Under the pieces are notes generated by a model. That model was given only the letters and a program-made list of their open reading frames with translations. It had not been told where the DNA came from and did no database searches. Positions 11,296 to 20,376 of a stretch of DNA of 64,000 nt are shown piece after piece. The DNA is taken from assembly GCA_012845835.1 (NCBI GenBank), contig JABAKD010000016.1:20007196-20071195 (forward strand), read 5' to 3'. Every line of letters begins with the position of its first letter. Position 1 is the stretch's first letter. Position numbers and translations under genes: made by a program. This stretch comes from Undaria pinnatifida (lineage: Eukaryota > Sar > Phaeophyceae > Laminariales > Alariaceae).

Positions 11296-11738
11296 CTCGC
11301 TACCACGCGACTAGCGCATCACTCACGCCCACGGTACCCATCACGCCAGGCATACCCGGCGTGCCCGCCGTGCCAGGCTTGCCGGGGGTAGTAAATAACC
11401 GCACCCACCGCCATCGCCTTATACGCGAAGGGCCCACACGCGGCAACTGGCCAATGGGAGGGGACGCCAGGCTCACAGTTAACGTTGTTGGTACACCAGG
11501 CCTGGGAATCGGCTCTTGGAACCGATTCCCAGGCCTGGTGCAACAACAACGATAACTGTGCGCCTGGCGTCTCCTCCCATTGGCGAGTTGCCGTGTGTGG
11601 GCGCTTCGCGTATCAGGCGATGGCGGTGGGTGCGGTGATTTACTACCCCCGGCAAGCCTGGTACGGCGGCCACGCCGGGTACGCCTGGCATGCTGGGTAC
11701 CGTGGGCGTGAGTGGTCTGCTAGTCGCGTGGGGTATAC
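11296..11738. repeat. Palindrome P4 in copy A, about 215-bp arms
   Basis: The centre is near 11517 ('CCAGGCCTGGGAATCGG' pairing with 'CCGATTCCCAGGCCTGG'). The arms contain 'GGCAAGCCTGG' and 'CCAGGCTTGCC' and extend to the 'TAGTCGCGTGG' and 'CCACGCGACTA' blocks. The right arm is the 3' end of the gene; the left arm is an inverted copy of it. Confidence 0.9.
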
Positions 11739-11759
11739 CAACCGCATGAGGTAAAAGTG

Positions 11760-12420
11760 CGCTGTCGTTTATATACAGAGCACGGGAGGGGCGGTGTGCA
11801 CCGTGTGCTCGTACGGGGTAAAGGGGCGGGGTTGTATGACGGATATCTCATCGCAGAAGATGGACGCAGTGGGTTGGGGTGACGGTGGTGATGGTGGTGG
11901 TGTTGGAGAGATTGAAAGAGCGTGAAGACCAACCGGTCCTTCGTTACCCTCCCCGCCCCAGGTCTCGCAATGGCGGAGCAATGCTTTGAAATTTTGAGAG
12001 GTGATCAGATAGAGTTCATGGCAGACGGTTCGGATGGTGATCATTTTTGTCATTACGTGTCATATCTGTGTAGCCATGATGGCAGCAGATCTTGTGTGTG
12101 GCAGAAATATGTAGGAGTAAATACCCGTGACGTGCCGTCATTGTCGATATTGGTGTCTCTTTATGGGCCCTGACATCGGCAACGGTGGCGGTCGCTGCAG
12201 CCGCGGCTGCGACGGTGGTGGCTGGGTTGGTCGCGGCTATCCGTTGGTGATTAGGGTTTCCCTTTGTCTCGCTGGCGAGCCCTTTCAGTACTGCTTAACT
12301 TGTGCACGAATGGTGACGTTCAATTCATGGATGTGCGAGTCCTTCTACGGTAGCCCCCTCAACTTTTCATGAACGAAATCGCCGGTTTCAAAACCAGCTC
12401 CCGGTCGTATCTCGTGAAAC
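11760..12420. other. 3' flank of copy A, homologous to the flank of copy B
   Basis: 'ATCTCATCGCAGAAGATGG' (about 11848) matches 'ATCTCACCGCAGGAGATGG' in B's flank (about 23583). At about 12195-12250 'GCCGCGGCTGCGACGGTGGT' followed by GCTGGGTTGGTCGCGGCTAT matches 24119-24165. The duplication therefore extends at least 600 bp past the last coding codon. The matched segment reads as a hydrophobic Ala/Val helix in one frame (see 24095-24280). Confidence 0.6.
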
Positions 12421-12721
12421 ATGGTGTCTCTCGACACCCCGACGTCATCGATCGATGTACCCTTGCACACAAGAAAGTATGTGGATACTTTTCTTTTGAT
12501 AGTATCCTTCCTTTTGTCGAGCAGCCATGAAACGTTCGTTAAAGAAGATCACTGGTTTTTTGGGGGGGCTATCGTAGTAAGAATCGTGCGGTATGTTCCA
12601 ACAATCCCCTCCAACTCCTCCTTGGAAGGAATATATACTATGATACAGCTACTACTGTTGCTGCAGTACAGTGCAAACATGTTGCACTTCAGGAAAAGCG
12701 TTACGCACGATTTGTTTTAGA

Positions 12722-12920
12722 GGGATAGTAGTAGTAGTGGTAGTAGTAGTGGTAGTAGTGGTAGTAGTAGTAGTAGTAGTAGTAGCAGTGGTGGTAGTGG
12801 TAGTGGTAGTGGTAGTGGTAGTGGTAGTGGTAGTGGTAGTGGTGGTAGTAGTGGTAGTAGTGGTACGTGGTCGTGGTCGTGGTCGTGGTCGTGGTTGTGG
12901 TGGTGGAGGTGGTGGTGGTA
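12722..12920. repeat. (GTA/GTG)n and (GGTCGT)n triplet array
   Basis: About 140 bases of AGT/GGT triplets, then GGTCGT hexamers and GGT triplets. It makes poly-Val on one strand and poly-Thr on the other; neither is coding. Confidence 0.95.
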
Positions 12921-12937
12921 CAGTATTGTGGAGTTGT

Positions 12938-13063
12938 GGTATAAGCAACCAAGACGGCACGTACGTATTTCTGCTTGGTGTAAAACTCGAAATCGGATAT
13001 CGAGGCCATAGTAGTGCTACCGTTTGTGGTACTCGCACGGTCGTACGATACTTTAAACAGTAG
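12938..13063 (+). pseudogene. Kinase K1: degenerate glycine-loop segment
   Basis: The frame reads VKLEIGYRGHSSATVCGTRT followed by VVRYFKQ. This resembles protein-kinase subdomains I-II (I-G-x-G-x-x-x-x-V … V-R-x-F), with a Tyr-Arg insertion in the loop and Arg at the usual Lys position. It lies about 130 bp before the exon with HPHVV and on the same strand as the later K1 exons. The upstream triplet array prevents a clear 5' splice site, and the downstream GTAGGC donor is weak. Probably a decayed N-lobe. Confidence 0.35.
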
Positions 13064-13195
13064 GCTAGATATAAAAAAGGGCGTACACGAGAGAGGCAAA
13101 CAGGGTGGTCGGTTGGTGGGGTTACAAACAAACTCTGGCGTGTGTCGTGGAGATATGCTTGAAAGTATTAAGTGCAAATTGTCCCGTGCGTGCAG

Positions 13196-13333
13196 TTATC
13201 CATTCATCCCCACGTGGTACTGTTACGTGTCGGAAGCTTTGCCGTCGTTATTGATGGGGGATACGCACCATCTATTGTTATTGAACCGGCATACATACCA
13301 TGCAATGCACTGAAAGGGATTATGACGATTCAA
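13196..13333 (+). CDS. Kinase K1: subdomain IV-V exon
   Basis: After a 'GCGTGCAG' acceptor the frame reads LSIHPHVVLLRVGSFAVVID and then SIVIEPAYIPCNALKG, ending at CAA|GTATTT. K2's exon at 63381-63527 reads LPSHPHITGAVGMNHF and SLLVAYPLADGDLL, so the HPH motif, beta-4/beta-5 strands, hinge and GDL-like turn align. This is the part of the kinase fold that leads into the hinge and lines the ATP site. The match is diverged and the hinge acidic residues differ. It is the 5' neighbour of the catalytic-loop exons at 16.2 kb. Confidence 0.45.
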
Positions 13334-13654
13334 GTATTTAACATGTCCAAAACTTTTTACGACCGTGATGTCACTGAACCATATTAACGACGTAGTAGTT
13401 TTCTGCTGTAGAGGAAGAGAATACAGAGGAACCAGCTCTTAACTGTTAACAGGGCTCCTTCTGTCACCAATTAAAAACAATAGAGCGTGGTGTGGTGCTC
13501 AGTTCAAGCTTACACTAGTAGTGCTGTCGACGGGTGGGTAAGAAATATACCGTGCTTCTGCGTTCGCGTGTAACCTTCTTTGCTGTTTGTTTGTTTTTTC
13601 TGTGTACGTAGCCGAAGCAGGGTCTCAGACGAGCTCGGGATCGCTTGGCGACCA

Positions 13655-13720
13655 GTAGCAAGCCCAATTGGCCGAGGGGTTAAGGGGGACGGCGGCGGGG
13701 GGGGGGGGGGGGGGGGGAGT
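13655..13720 (+). other. Possible truncated tRNA-like head and poly-G run
   Basis: 'CAATTGGCCGAGGGGTTAAGG' resembles the D-arm/A-box of Ser- or Leu-type tRNAs. It runs into about 20 consecutive G (13697-13719), and no B-box or cloverleaf follows, so it is not a tRNA gene. It may be a SINE head cut by the G-run. Confidence 0.3.
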
Positions 13721-13959
13721 TCTCACGTGCCTAACGTGAGGATACGTCTTATATTAGCCGATTGCATGATGGCCTCCTTGGCTCGCGGTAACGTATCGTA
13801 CAACGCCCTATTGCAGCGGTGGAGTTTGTACGGAGATTCATAATGTTCAGGGAAGCAGCAGCAGCAAATAGCAGTGAATATCAGCAGTACCAGCAACAGT
13901 AAAGAAGGCTTGAGTAACGCAAAAATCACACATGCCCCCCCAACGTCTTTGTCTCTGCC

Positions 13960-14345
13960 TGTCACTGTCCCTCCCTCCCTCCCTCCCTCCCCCCCCCCTC
14001 CCCCCCCCCCCTCCCCTGTCTAACACTTCAATCAGCACAAAAAATATTTTATATATTTAGCCGTCGAAGATCGTTACCAACGGACTGGGTCTGCCCCGCG
14101 CGTCGCTTTTTCTTAAGCCCGCTGTACCTTTTTCTCATCTCCTCCATCTGCCTCTTCAGGGCCTTCTTAGTCTTCTCGTCTAATCGCTGCCGCTGCTACC
14201 GCCCCCTCTACCCTCCCCTCTCCATCGCCCTTCCCTTCCTCCTCATGAACCCCCCCCCGCCGCCTTTCTTACCCTTACCCTCCCCCCACCGCCCCCCGAG
14301 TTTTTTTTTTTCCCTCCCCCCCCCCCTTCCCCCCCCCCCGCTGTT
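13960..14345. repeat. C-rich and (CCCT)n stretches
   Basis: CCCT tetramers at about 13970-13992, then poly-C mixed with T, and more C-rich tracts at 14240-14340. The coding candidate at 14049-14192 lies between them. Confidence 0.8.
14049..14192 (-). CDS. Candidate terminal exon of a basic helical protein
   Basis: On the - strand, after a 'GTAGCAG' acceptor, the frame reads RQRLDEKTKKALKRQMEEMR, KRYSGLKKKRRAGQTQSVGN and DLRRLNI, then stops at 14049-14051. The frame is closed just upstream of the acceptor, as expected of an exon. Heptad spacing and high Lys/Arg/Glu content indicate a coiled coil with a basic tail of the nuclear- or RNA-binding kind; the function is not identifiable. Sequence on its 5' side (14200-14345) is purine-rich and low-complexity, and an open - frame at 14350-14500 could be an earlier exon. 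Confidence 0.45.
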   Translation of the reverse strand, partial: RQRLDEKTKKALKRQMEEMRKRYSGLKKKRRAGQTQSVGNDLRRLNI

Positions 14346-14974
14346 GCTGGCCTTCCAAAGCCCCCAAACCACCTTCTCCGGCGGCCTACGCCGAGAGTCT
14401 CGCCCAATTTTTGGCAAGCTCTTGAGGTTTGGACACCCGTTTTTTTTTTTTTTTTCCAGGTCAGAGAGGGCGTGTTCAACATCTCCGAACCTGTCAGAAA
14501 CGCGGTGTAACGGTAAGCGGAAGCCGTAGTGTGAGAGGTGGTGGTGGTTGTGGGTAGCACGTTCGCGCCGAGAGTTTGGTTTCGGCCGTTCAATAAGCGA
14601 TTGGTCGGTGTTTTTAGGCGAGCGTGCAGAGTTGATTCGACTGGCAATCACCACGGTATGGAGCTACAGTACATAATACACATCACCTGCGAACGAATAA
14701 ACATTGGTAGTTTGGTTTATTTCGCTGTTTCGACTGCGCTGGCAATCCCTTCCTCAGACCGTAAGGATTGGATTGGATGACGCGTCCTGCCCCATTGTGG
14801 TTGGTTCCGTCTTCTCCTAGACCCGTGCACTCGTGGTCGATTCAACGCTTTAGTTCTAGAGCTTTGCCCCCCTCTGTCGTCTACCTCGATGTTCATGATG
14901 TCGTCAACTGTCGTGCCTGCCTGCTCTTCTTGCTCTGTACAAAGCTAAAACTGTACTATTATTATGCGACCTAA

Positions 14975-15670
14975 AGCGGTAGGAATCCCCCCCCCCCCCT
15001 CTTCGTTTTGTTCTCTCCGACCACCCCACCTAAAATGATATCTGCTAGAGTAACAAACACTACCAGACATGTGATATCACCTGATTACATTTCTAGCCAT
15101 CCACACCGTAGATCCAATCCCCCCCCTCCCCTCTCTCTTCGAACATTCCGCCCTCCCCTCACCGGCTGTACGACTTACAGGATTTACATGGTAAACTCAT
15201 GCACTCCTTCCACAACCGTCCTGCGTCAGATTTGCCCACGAAAAAGGGTTTATAGTTTCCGCGGACAGATTGAGTCGTGCCCCTCCCCCCCCCCCACTCC
15301 TCTTTTTCGACTCTAGCCCCCCTTTTGTGTTGATTTTTGTTAACTCCGCCCTCCCCTCATCAACTATTATTCGACTTACAGGATATACTTGATAAACTGA
15401 TGCATTTCCTCATTCTACAGCTGTCCCTTTTTGTCCCCCTCAAAAACGGGTTTCATAGTTTCCGCGCAAAGATTGGTTAACATCACTCTGTTGACCCTGG
15501 TACAAGCTACAACTGCAGTTCCAAGGGGAGTCGCCGACCTGTGTCCTTGATGAGGACACACACCCAGTCATACCCGCGATCGGAGTATCACACACAGCTT
15601 GAGAATACGAGTTTCGACGAAATCTTCGATCTCACAGCTGGAGTGTATTTTAAGTTTTAAAATATTGTAT
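14975..15670 (+). repeat. Dispersed repeat R1, copy 1
   Basis: Characteristic blocks are 'GCGACCTAAAGCGGTAGGAA', poly-C, 'GTGATATCACCTGATTAC', 'CGACTTACAGGATTTACATG', 'TTTATAGTTTCCGCG', 'AGGGGAGTCGCCGACCTGTG', and a 3' end 'CGACGAAATCTTCGATCTC' plus ACAGCTGGAGTGTATTTT. The middle 'CGCCCTCCCCTCA…CGACTTACAGGAT' block is internally repeated. Copies on the same strand lie at 38340-39530 and 42100-44410. It has no conserved ORF. Confidence 0.85.
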
Positions 15671-16233
15671 CATACCCTATCACGATATTGCAGCAGTAGA
15701 AAGTGGATATCGAGTCGCTTCGGCTGGTCGGTGTTGCTGGCCAGGTTGTTCGCGCGGTCGCTACATTTGTAGTTTGGTTTAGCTTTCAAGAACTTTCCCC
15801 CCTTTTTTTGGACTTGCACTACCCCCAGGTATTTCAAGCAGACCACACCCCGAAGGGGGGACATTGTATTATACATATATACCACTATCCAGTACACATT
15901 AAATTGCGACTATCGACCACGCCGTGTTTAGTATTTTGGCAGTGGGAGAGGGCACGTTCTACACTGCTAACTTCAGTATAACGGCTAAAAATGGGTTTAT
16001 TTATTGTACCACCGTAAATACCAGCCTCCCTTTCTTGGTATCTTGCTTCTTATTATTATGGTAGTAGGTGGATTTTCTTTCTTGTAATCCTGTAAAATCT
16101 GGTTTGCTTATATTCAGATAAATATCTTGGTTCTTCTTACTAGATGTCCTGTACGATACCGAACGCATCCAGGAAAACGTTTCTTTTCTATCCCCCCCCC
16201 CCCGTTTGCCCTGACCTCTGGCTGTTCATGCAG

Positions 16234-16382
16234 GTTGCTTATCGAGGCCGGTGCCGGGTTCGTCTTCATGCACCTGAACGGCTATGGACACAATGACATC
16301 AAGCCGGACAACATCCTTTATTTATATGCAGCGCCGGACGAATAATGTACGGCCAAGGTTACCGACCTCGGGTTGATGCTTG
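16234..16382 (+). pseudogene. Kinase K1 catalytic-loop exon, copy 1
   Basis: After the acceptor TTCATGCAG the frame reads LLIEAGAGFVFMHLNGYGHN and DIKPDNIL. This is the kinase subdomain VIb loop with catalytic Asp, Lys and Asn in place and HND instead of HRD. A TAA stop follows PDE at 16342-16344, after which CTAKVTDLG would give subdomain VII (DLG for DFG). The end fits a GCTTG|GTGGGC donor. A short upstream piece (about 16135-16170) reads VLYDTERIQ. The stop makes this copy non-functional unless spliced differently. Confidence 0.6.
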
Positions 16383-16450
16383 GTGGGCAGTCGACTTGAC
16401 CTGACCTGACCTGGACTGGGCAGTGCTGGGGTGTGATGTGGTGACGTGTC

Positions 16451-16582
16451 GTGCCGGGTTCGTCTCCACGCATCTCGACGGCTGTTGTAACACCGACATT
16501 AAGCCGGAGAACATCCTGTACTCCTCCGAGGGGCCGGACGGTGAAAGTACGGCCAAGGTTACCGACCTCGGGCCAACGCTTG
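16451..16582 (+). pseudogene. Kinase K1 catalytic-loop exon, copy 2 (tandem)
   Basis: Reads AGFVSTHLDGCCNTDIKPEN, ILYSSEGPDGESTAKVTDLG and PTLG, ending with a good GCTTG|GTAAGC donor. It has no stop, but His of the HND motif is replaced (NTD) and several hydrophobic positions have changed. It is a tandem duplicate of 16234-16382 with its intron flank ('CGACTTGACCTGA', 'GTGCTGGGGTGTG'). Confidence 0.6.
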
Positions 16583-16739
16583 GTAAGCGGTCGACTTGAC
16601 CTGATCTTGACTAATCAGTGCTGGGGTGTGGTGTGGTGATGTGTCGTGTTGTGCGGTGATGTGTACTATACAACATGACACATCACCACACCACACCCCA
16701 GCACTGCTCAGTCCAAGACAGGCCAAGTCGACCGCTCAC

Positions 16740-16877
16740 CTAGCGTTAGGCCGAGGTCGGTAACCTTGGCCTTACTTTCACCGTCCGGCCCCTTGGAGGA
16801 GTACAGGGTGTTGTCCGGCTTGATGTCATTGTGACAATAGCCGTTGAGGTGCATGAACACGAAACCGGCACGGGCGG
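16740..16877 (-). CDS. Kinase K1 catalytic-loop exon, copy 3 (inverted, best preserved)
   Basis: On the - strand the frame reads ARAGFVFMHLNGYCHNDIKP, DNTLYSSKGPDGESKAKVTD and LGLTLG, then a GCTAG|GTGAGC donor. It keeps HND, the catalytic Asp, Lys and Asn, and DLG as the metal-binding motif, with no stop. Its orientation opposes the other K1 exons, so it cannot join them as the locus stands. It shows what the exon looked like before copies 1 and 2 decayed. The intron before it has been lost relative to the left arm. Confidence 0.65.
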
Positions 16878-17112
16878 GTGGGCTTATGTGTTACGGGATG
16901 CGTTCTCTGTCGTACAGGATACCTGGTGAAAAAAACAAGGTACTCAGAAAGGAAGGCGCGGTATTCACAGAATTATAACAATCCACATATTAATATCGCT
17001 GCAAGAAGAAGCAAGATACTTCATCAGTAAGAAAAGCAGGCTGGTATTTACGGTAGTACAATACAAATCCGCTAGCCGCTATGCTGAAGTTGTGTAGAAC
17101 GCACCGATGCGT

Positions 17113-17380
17113 GCTATGATAGAGTTGCACCATTTTTTTCTAAGGTTTCTCAAAAATGAAACTGATTTATTGTGGAGAAAAATAAAACTGCTACGTCGTA
17201 TCGGATGAAAAATCCCATGATATGGCCTCTACGAAGGTGTACATCGAGAATCATGCCAAAATTGTGCTATTGCCGACGATTCTTTGTGTTAAAGAGTCGC
17301 GTCATTCAGAAAAAGAAATGTTTCAGACGAAAAGTGCTAAGCCTATCGTAGAACGCGTCCACCCTCGAGATCCCAAGAGG
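17113..17380 (+). repeat. Dispersed repeat G1 (SINE-tail type)
   Basis: 'GAGAAAAATAAAACTGCT', 'CGGATGAAAAATCCCAT', a GGCCT block and 'GACGATTCTTTGTGTTAAAGAG' recur at 60260-60450. They appear in reverse orientation at 35330-35480, 37840-37935 and 48960-49130. No coding potential. Confidence 0.6.
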
Positions 17381-18300
17381 ATACTGTGGTGTGGTGTGCT
17401 GCTGTGCTGTGTGTTGTTTTTGCGGTTTGGTGTGGTGTATGTAGTGCGATATACCGTTGGTTTTGGGAATCGTTTTGCAAAACGGTGAAGGATCAAGGGA
17501 GGGGGGAAGGGGGGGGGAAGGGGAGGGAGATAGATGTGGATAAATTGTGCATGTGACGTGAAATAGGCGATTCTTCGTGCTGTCGGCGTTACTCTGAGCT
17601 GACTTCATCCTACGGTGCGGTCTAATAAGGTGGAATTTTTTGTCATTGTCATGTGATTGAGCTCTTGTTTGTTGTGCTTCCGTTGTGTTGTAGGGGGATT
17701 CATCCCGCGATAATGGTGAATCAGATTCTAAGAATTTTGTGGGCTCCTGCCGTGAGGAGCTAGCTCAATATCAACAGCATCATCACCCGAAACATGACTT
17801 CGAAGGCCTTCGTTCGTTCGCGCCACCCGATCAAGCTTCTACTCCCTAGCCCCAAAAACAAAATCACTTGAAATCTTAATGGACTCGCCGTTAGTCCCTC
17901 ACTTGAAGAGGTCAACCGTAACATGCAATATTGCCAGAAACACCATGTGATATGGCTCCAACAACTGCAAGCCCTTCCGTTGGATGGTTCGGCGTTGGTG
18001 CTTTTCATTTTTCATGTTTTTCGTGATTTTGTATTTTTTGTGCCTTGGCCTCGGTGTTTGAGGGTGTGTGTTTATCTTGCCTTTAGTCTGTTTCTGTGTC
18101 TTTTGATAGGGTGTGTAAAATTGGGCGCAAATGGTTTGAAAGAAGTGATGTGTCATCCCTTGGCTGTACAGAAAAATGCACCACTTCTCGAGCAAAAGGC
18201 ACCCAGCCTCTTCCATAGGGTGATCGTTTACGGCATGCTCTCCCACCTGGCTGCTTGTTTGGACGTTCGGGCCCCATATTCAGTTTTATCGTTTTTTAAT
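17380..18300. other. K1 intron or spacer, no exon seen
   Basis: Contains a GTGCTGTG-rich patch (17385-17420) and G-rich sequence (17490-17530). Open frames at 17923-18534 are Leu/Phe-rich on one strand and not supported by splice signals. Confidence 0.4.
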
Positions 18301-18558
18301 GTTGCCATTTTACTTATTTGGTTACATTTTATGCGACGATTTTCTTCTCTCCGCGTCTTTTCCCCGCCACCACCACCGTTACCTCTCCTGCCATCGCTAC
18401 CACTACCACCACCACTGCTGATTTCACTGCACCGCTGCCACGACCGCAACCGCCACCGACGATACCACTGTTGGCCGCACGCGACACCCTCACCCCGCCA
18501 CCCTTCCTTTCTTACCCACGTATACGTTCCATAAACTGCACACCAACTCGGCGTGCAG

Positions 18559-18741
18559 ACAAAACCAACAGCGATCGGCGACATCCGGGGCGGAGGATCT
18601 TTCGGGGGCATACCTCCCGAGGCTATGCAAGGCCGACTGGTGCCATGCCAGCCCAGCATGGATGTCTGGGCATTTGCGCACATGATCCTGGTCTTGGTTG
18701 TGAAGGCGGAATTGCAATCCCTAAATATGTGGACGAGCCCG
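18559..18741 (+). CDS. Kinase K1: activation-segment exon (subdomains VIII-IX)
   Basis: The exon is phase 0 at both ends: 'GGCGTGCAG|ACA' and 'CCG|GTGAGT'. It encodes 61 residues including GGGSFGGIPPEAMQGRLVPC and PSMDVWAFAHMILVLV. IPPE corresponds to the kinase APE motif that ends the activation segment, and DVWAF to the D-W-x-x-G of helix F that anchors the C-lobe. This is the best-preserved + strand K1 exon and follows the catalytic-loop exons by about 2 kb, comparable with introns of K2. A following exon may lie at about 18890-18990 (EYRAHAQPSR) but is unconfirmed. Confidence 0.65.
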
Positions 18742-18743
18742 GT

Positions 18744-18835
18744 GAGTGTTGGTGTGAAAGTTGAAGTCAACCGACCCGGGGATAAGCTGGCAGTGTTGGT
18801 GTGAAAGTTGAAGTCAACCGACCCGGGGATAAACT
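18744..18835. repeat. Tandem duplication, about 49-bp unit
   Basis: 'GTGTTGGTGTGAAAGTTGAA' followed by GTCAACCGACCCGGGGATAA occurs twice in direct succession right after the exon donor at 18742. The copies are almost identical, so the duplication is recent. Confidence 0.9.
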
Positions 18836-19030
18836 GGCGGGTAGGGTATAGTAGGGTAGGGTGGGGTAGGGTAGGGCTAAGGGTGGACTGGAAGAGGTTG
18901 AGGCAAGGATAACGAGCAAGCCGGCAGAGGCGGTGAACAACAGAAGAATGATCTGTCTTCCGGAGTACCGAGCCCACGCCCAACCATCACGCAGTCTACC
19001 TTGGGTACGGGTTGAGGGTTAGGGTTACGT
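18836..19030. repeat. Telomere-like (GGGTA)n patch and GGGTTAGGG trace
   Basis: GGGTA pentamers at 18838-18880 and 'TGAGGGTTAGGGTTACG' at about 19012-19028. It is too short and irregular to be a telomere. Confidence 0.6.
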
Positions 19031-19439
19031 TTGGATGTAACCGCCGGCAGTCATGCTGGCATCACAGTCGTGCAAGCGTTTTTCGTCACTCGTCACCTGA
19101 TCATGGTTTTTGTCTAGGAGGCACGGATTGTTTTGGTCGTTTGTGTGAATGCCTGCATGGCCAGGCCGTTTCGTGGTCGCCGTGTGAAATCTATCGCCAT
19201 CGCCGCTTGAAATGTGATCCTTCGTCAACACGTACGTGCAGTATTTTTTGTCAGCTCCGTGTAATTTTTGTTCGTCACCGCGTGAAGTTCGCCGTCGGCA
19301 CATCGCAGAAATGCCCCCCCCCTAACGTGTCATGGAGAAAATAGGCACATGAGATAGTAGCAAGAAAACAATCTCAATCCTACGAGATAGATGGCGCACG
19401 AAGGAGATAAGACTGGGAAATCGTTTATTTTTTTCTATA

Positions 19440-19980
19440 TGGAAGAAACGTCGTGAGCGCTCCAAGTGCCGGAGGTGTCTCTACTAGGAGTAGGAACGGC
19501 GAAAGAGATGCGTGATCAATGGGCAAATGACCAAGGGAACCAACGAAATGAGTACGCCCTCGTCCTCCACCCCCCTTCCCGGCCCCGTCCGCCACCGGTG
19601 GCCCGTTCCTTGCACCTCGCACTTTGTCCCATGTATCGCATTATTGGCAATTTTAGCCTGGCGTAACTGCGGACGACATGAGACGGTTGAAATCCATGGA
19701 TGCCGAGGCTCAGCAGAGATACCTGGTGAGTCGGCCTCGTTGTGGTCAGATTGACATACACATTTCTTGCCTCCCTCCCTCCCTCCCTCCCTCGTTCTCC
19801 CTCGTTATTGTGCACCAGTAAGTATGTAATCGCTGGCGCTTTAAACTGTTCCGATACTTGGGGTCGATTTTTAGGTTTTCTTTCTTCCTTCCTTGCTGCC
19901 TTCCTTGCTGCCGTCCTTGACGTTTTGGCCTTGGCCTTGACCTTGACCTTGACCTTGACCTCGCTCGTAGTAGGGGTAGC
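19440..19980. repeat. Composite repeat C1, copy 2
   Basis: 'GGAGGTGTCTCTACTAGGAG', 'GGAACGGCG', 'GAAATGAGTACGCCC', C-rich sequence, helical exon (19657-19725), (CCCT)n, 'GTGCACCAGTAAGTATG' and TTGACC hexamers. These match 4156-4640 in order, and the first blocks match 61290-61420. See the exon entry for the coding part. Confidence 0.65.
19657..19725 (+). CDS. Candidate helical exon
   Basis: It is phase 0 at both ends ('AATTTTAG|CCT' and 'CTG|GTGAGT') and encodes 23 residues: PGVTADDMRRLKSMDAEAQQ then RYL. It is homologous to 4259-4322 including the donor. It is predicted to be a single charged helix. The next candidate exon in the same phase starts at 20377. It resembles in style the helical exon 56613-56702 of kinase K2, so it may begin another gene of that kind; this is inference. 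Confidence 0.55.
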
Positions 19981-20376
19981 ATTTTCTGGTCGAAATACGT
20001 CTGACTAGGGGGCTCCTCAGCTGAAGAGCCAGTGCATTATACCTGGTATATTGTATGAATATCGTCCTCTACAATGCATGTCCAAACACGTTATCCGTAC
20101 TATACCCAGCCGGTGGGACTATTCGTCGGGTTGCACGTTAATTTTTTCTCGAAGTCAGCTGTTTGTGTGAGGCATGGAGCTCCTCTTGTGAGGATCCTCT
20201 GAGCATGAAATTTTGGTACACCCATACATGTAGTATGCGTTTGGAATTTGACCTTACCCTTTTTTAGATCTGTATGTTGACCTTGTCCTTGACGCTGACC
20301 TCAACCTTGACGTTGGCCTTGACTTTGGCCTTTGACGATGTTATTGATGTTGACCCCTCGACGACCCCACGCGCAG

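Larger units (their letters stand above)
8092..11754 (+). pseudogene. Low-complexity gene family, copy A (interrupted, probably a pseudogene)
   Basis: The likely start is ATG 8092 (MTTSIFSLSERQLERKTQIS), aligning with copy B through RQLE and an Ala-rich stretch. The frame shifts inside GCT/CTG repeats near 8365, after which MPGTGDGGGGDGG aligns with MMPGGSGGGGVGG of B. Later parts follow B's order: an Ala/Thr stretch (about 9365-9480), GYCASGADYGRGEN (about 9570), an acidic-Gly part with EREGGWEGG, ERDGGWGG and SEGGWDGS (10420-10700), QNRRAEWRTSE (about 10950), a Gly-Ser stretch and a tail with FAYQAMAVGAVIYYPRQA ending at TAA 11752. These lie in different frames. Four large palindromes interrupt the copy (listed separately), so it is either a decayed paralogue or some palindromes are spliced out. 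The last codons CGC ATG AG|GTAAAA would also fit a splice donor. No known domain is recognised; the Gly-Tyr tail suggests a structural or wall-type protein, which is inference. Confidence 0.6.
15950..17112. repeat. Large inverted repeat carrying kinase exons
   Basis: Left arm 15950-16650, right arm about 16680-17112, centre near 16668 ('GTGATGTGTACTATACAACATGACACATCAC' region). Outer blocks such as 'ACCGTAAATACCAGCCT' and 'TATCTTGCTTCTT' recur inverted in the right arm. The left arm is longer because the catalytic-loop exon is tandemly duplicated there and because it keeps a C-rich intron that the right arm lacks. Confidence 0.85.

Noticed and set aside
11223-11691. Collagen-like PGVPGVAAVPGLPGV frames
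   Set aside because: Antisense of the Gly-Tyr tail inside palindrome P4. The aligned antisense of copy B does not keep the Gly-x-y period, whereas the sense strand shares the GGWG repeats and tail.
12652-13177. Poly-Thr, poly-Val and His/Tyr-rich ORFs
   Set aside because: GTA/GTG triplet array; only the short segment after it (12938-13063) has kinase-like content.
18836-19030. Telomere or subtelomeric repeat
   Set aside because: Only a few irregular GGGTA units and a single GGGTTAGGG; ordinary interstitial low-complexity sequence.
19012-19344. 110-codon Cys-rich ORF after kinase K1
   Set aside because: Uses a non-ATG start or one inside GGGTTAGGG-like sequence, the opposite strand is equally open, and no splice site links it to K1.
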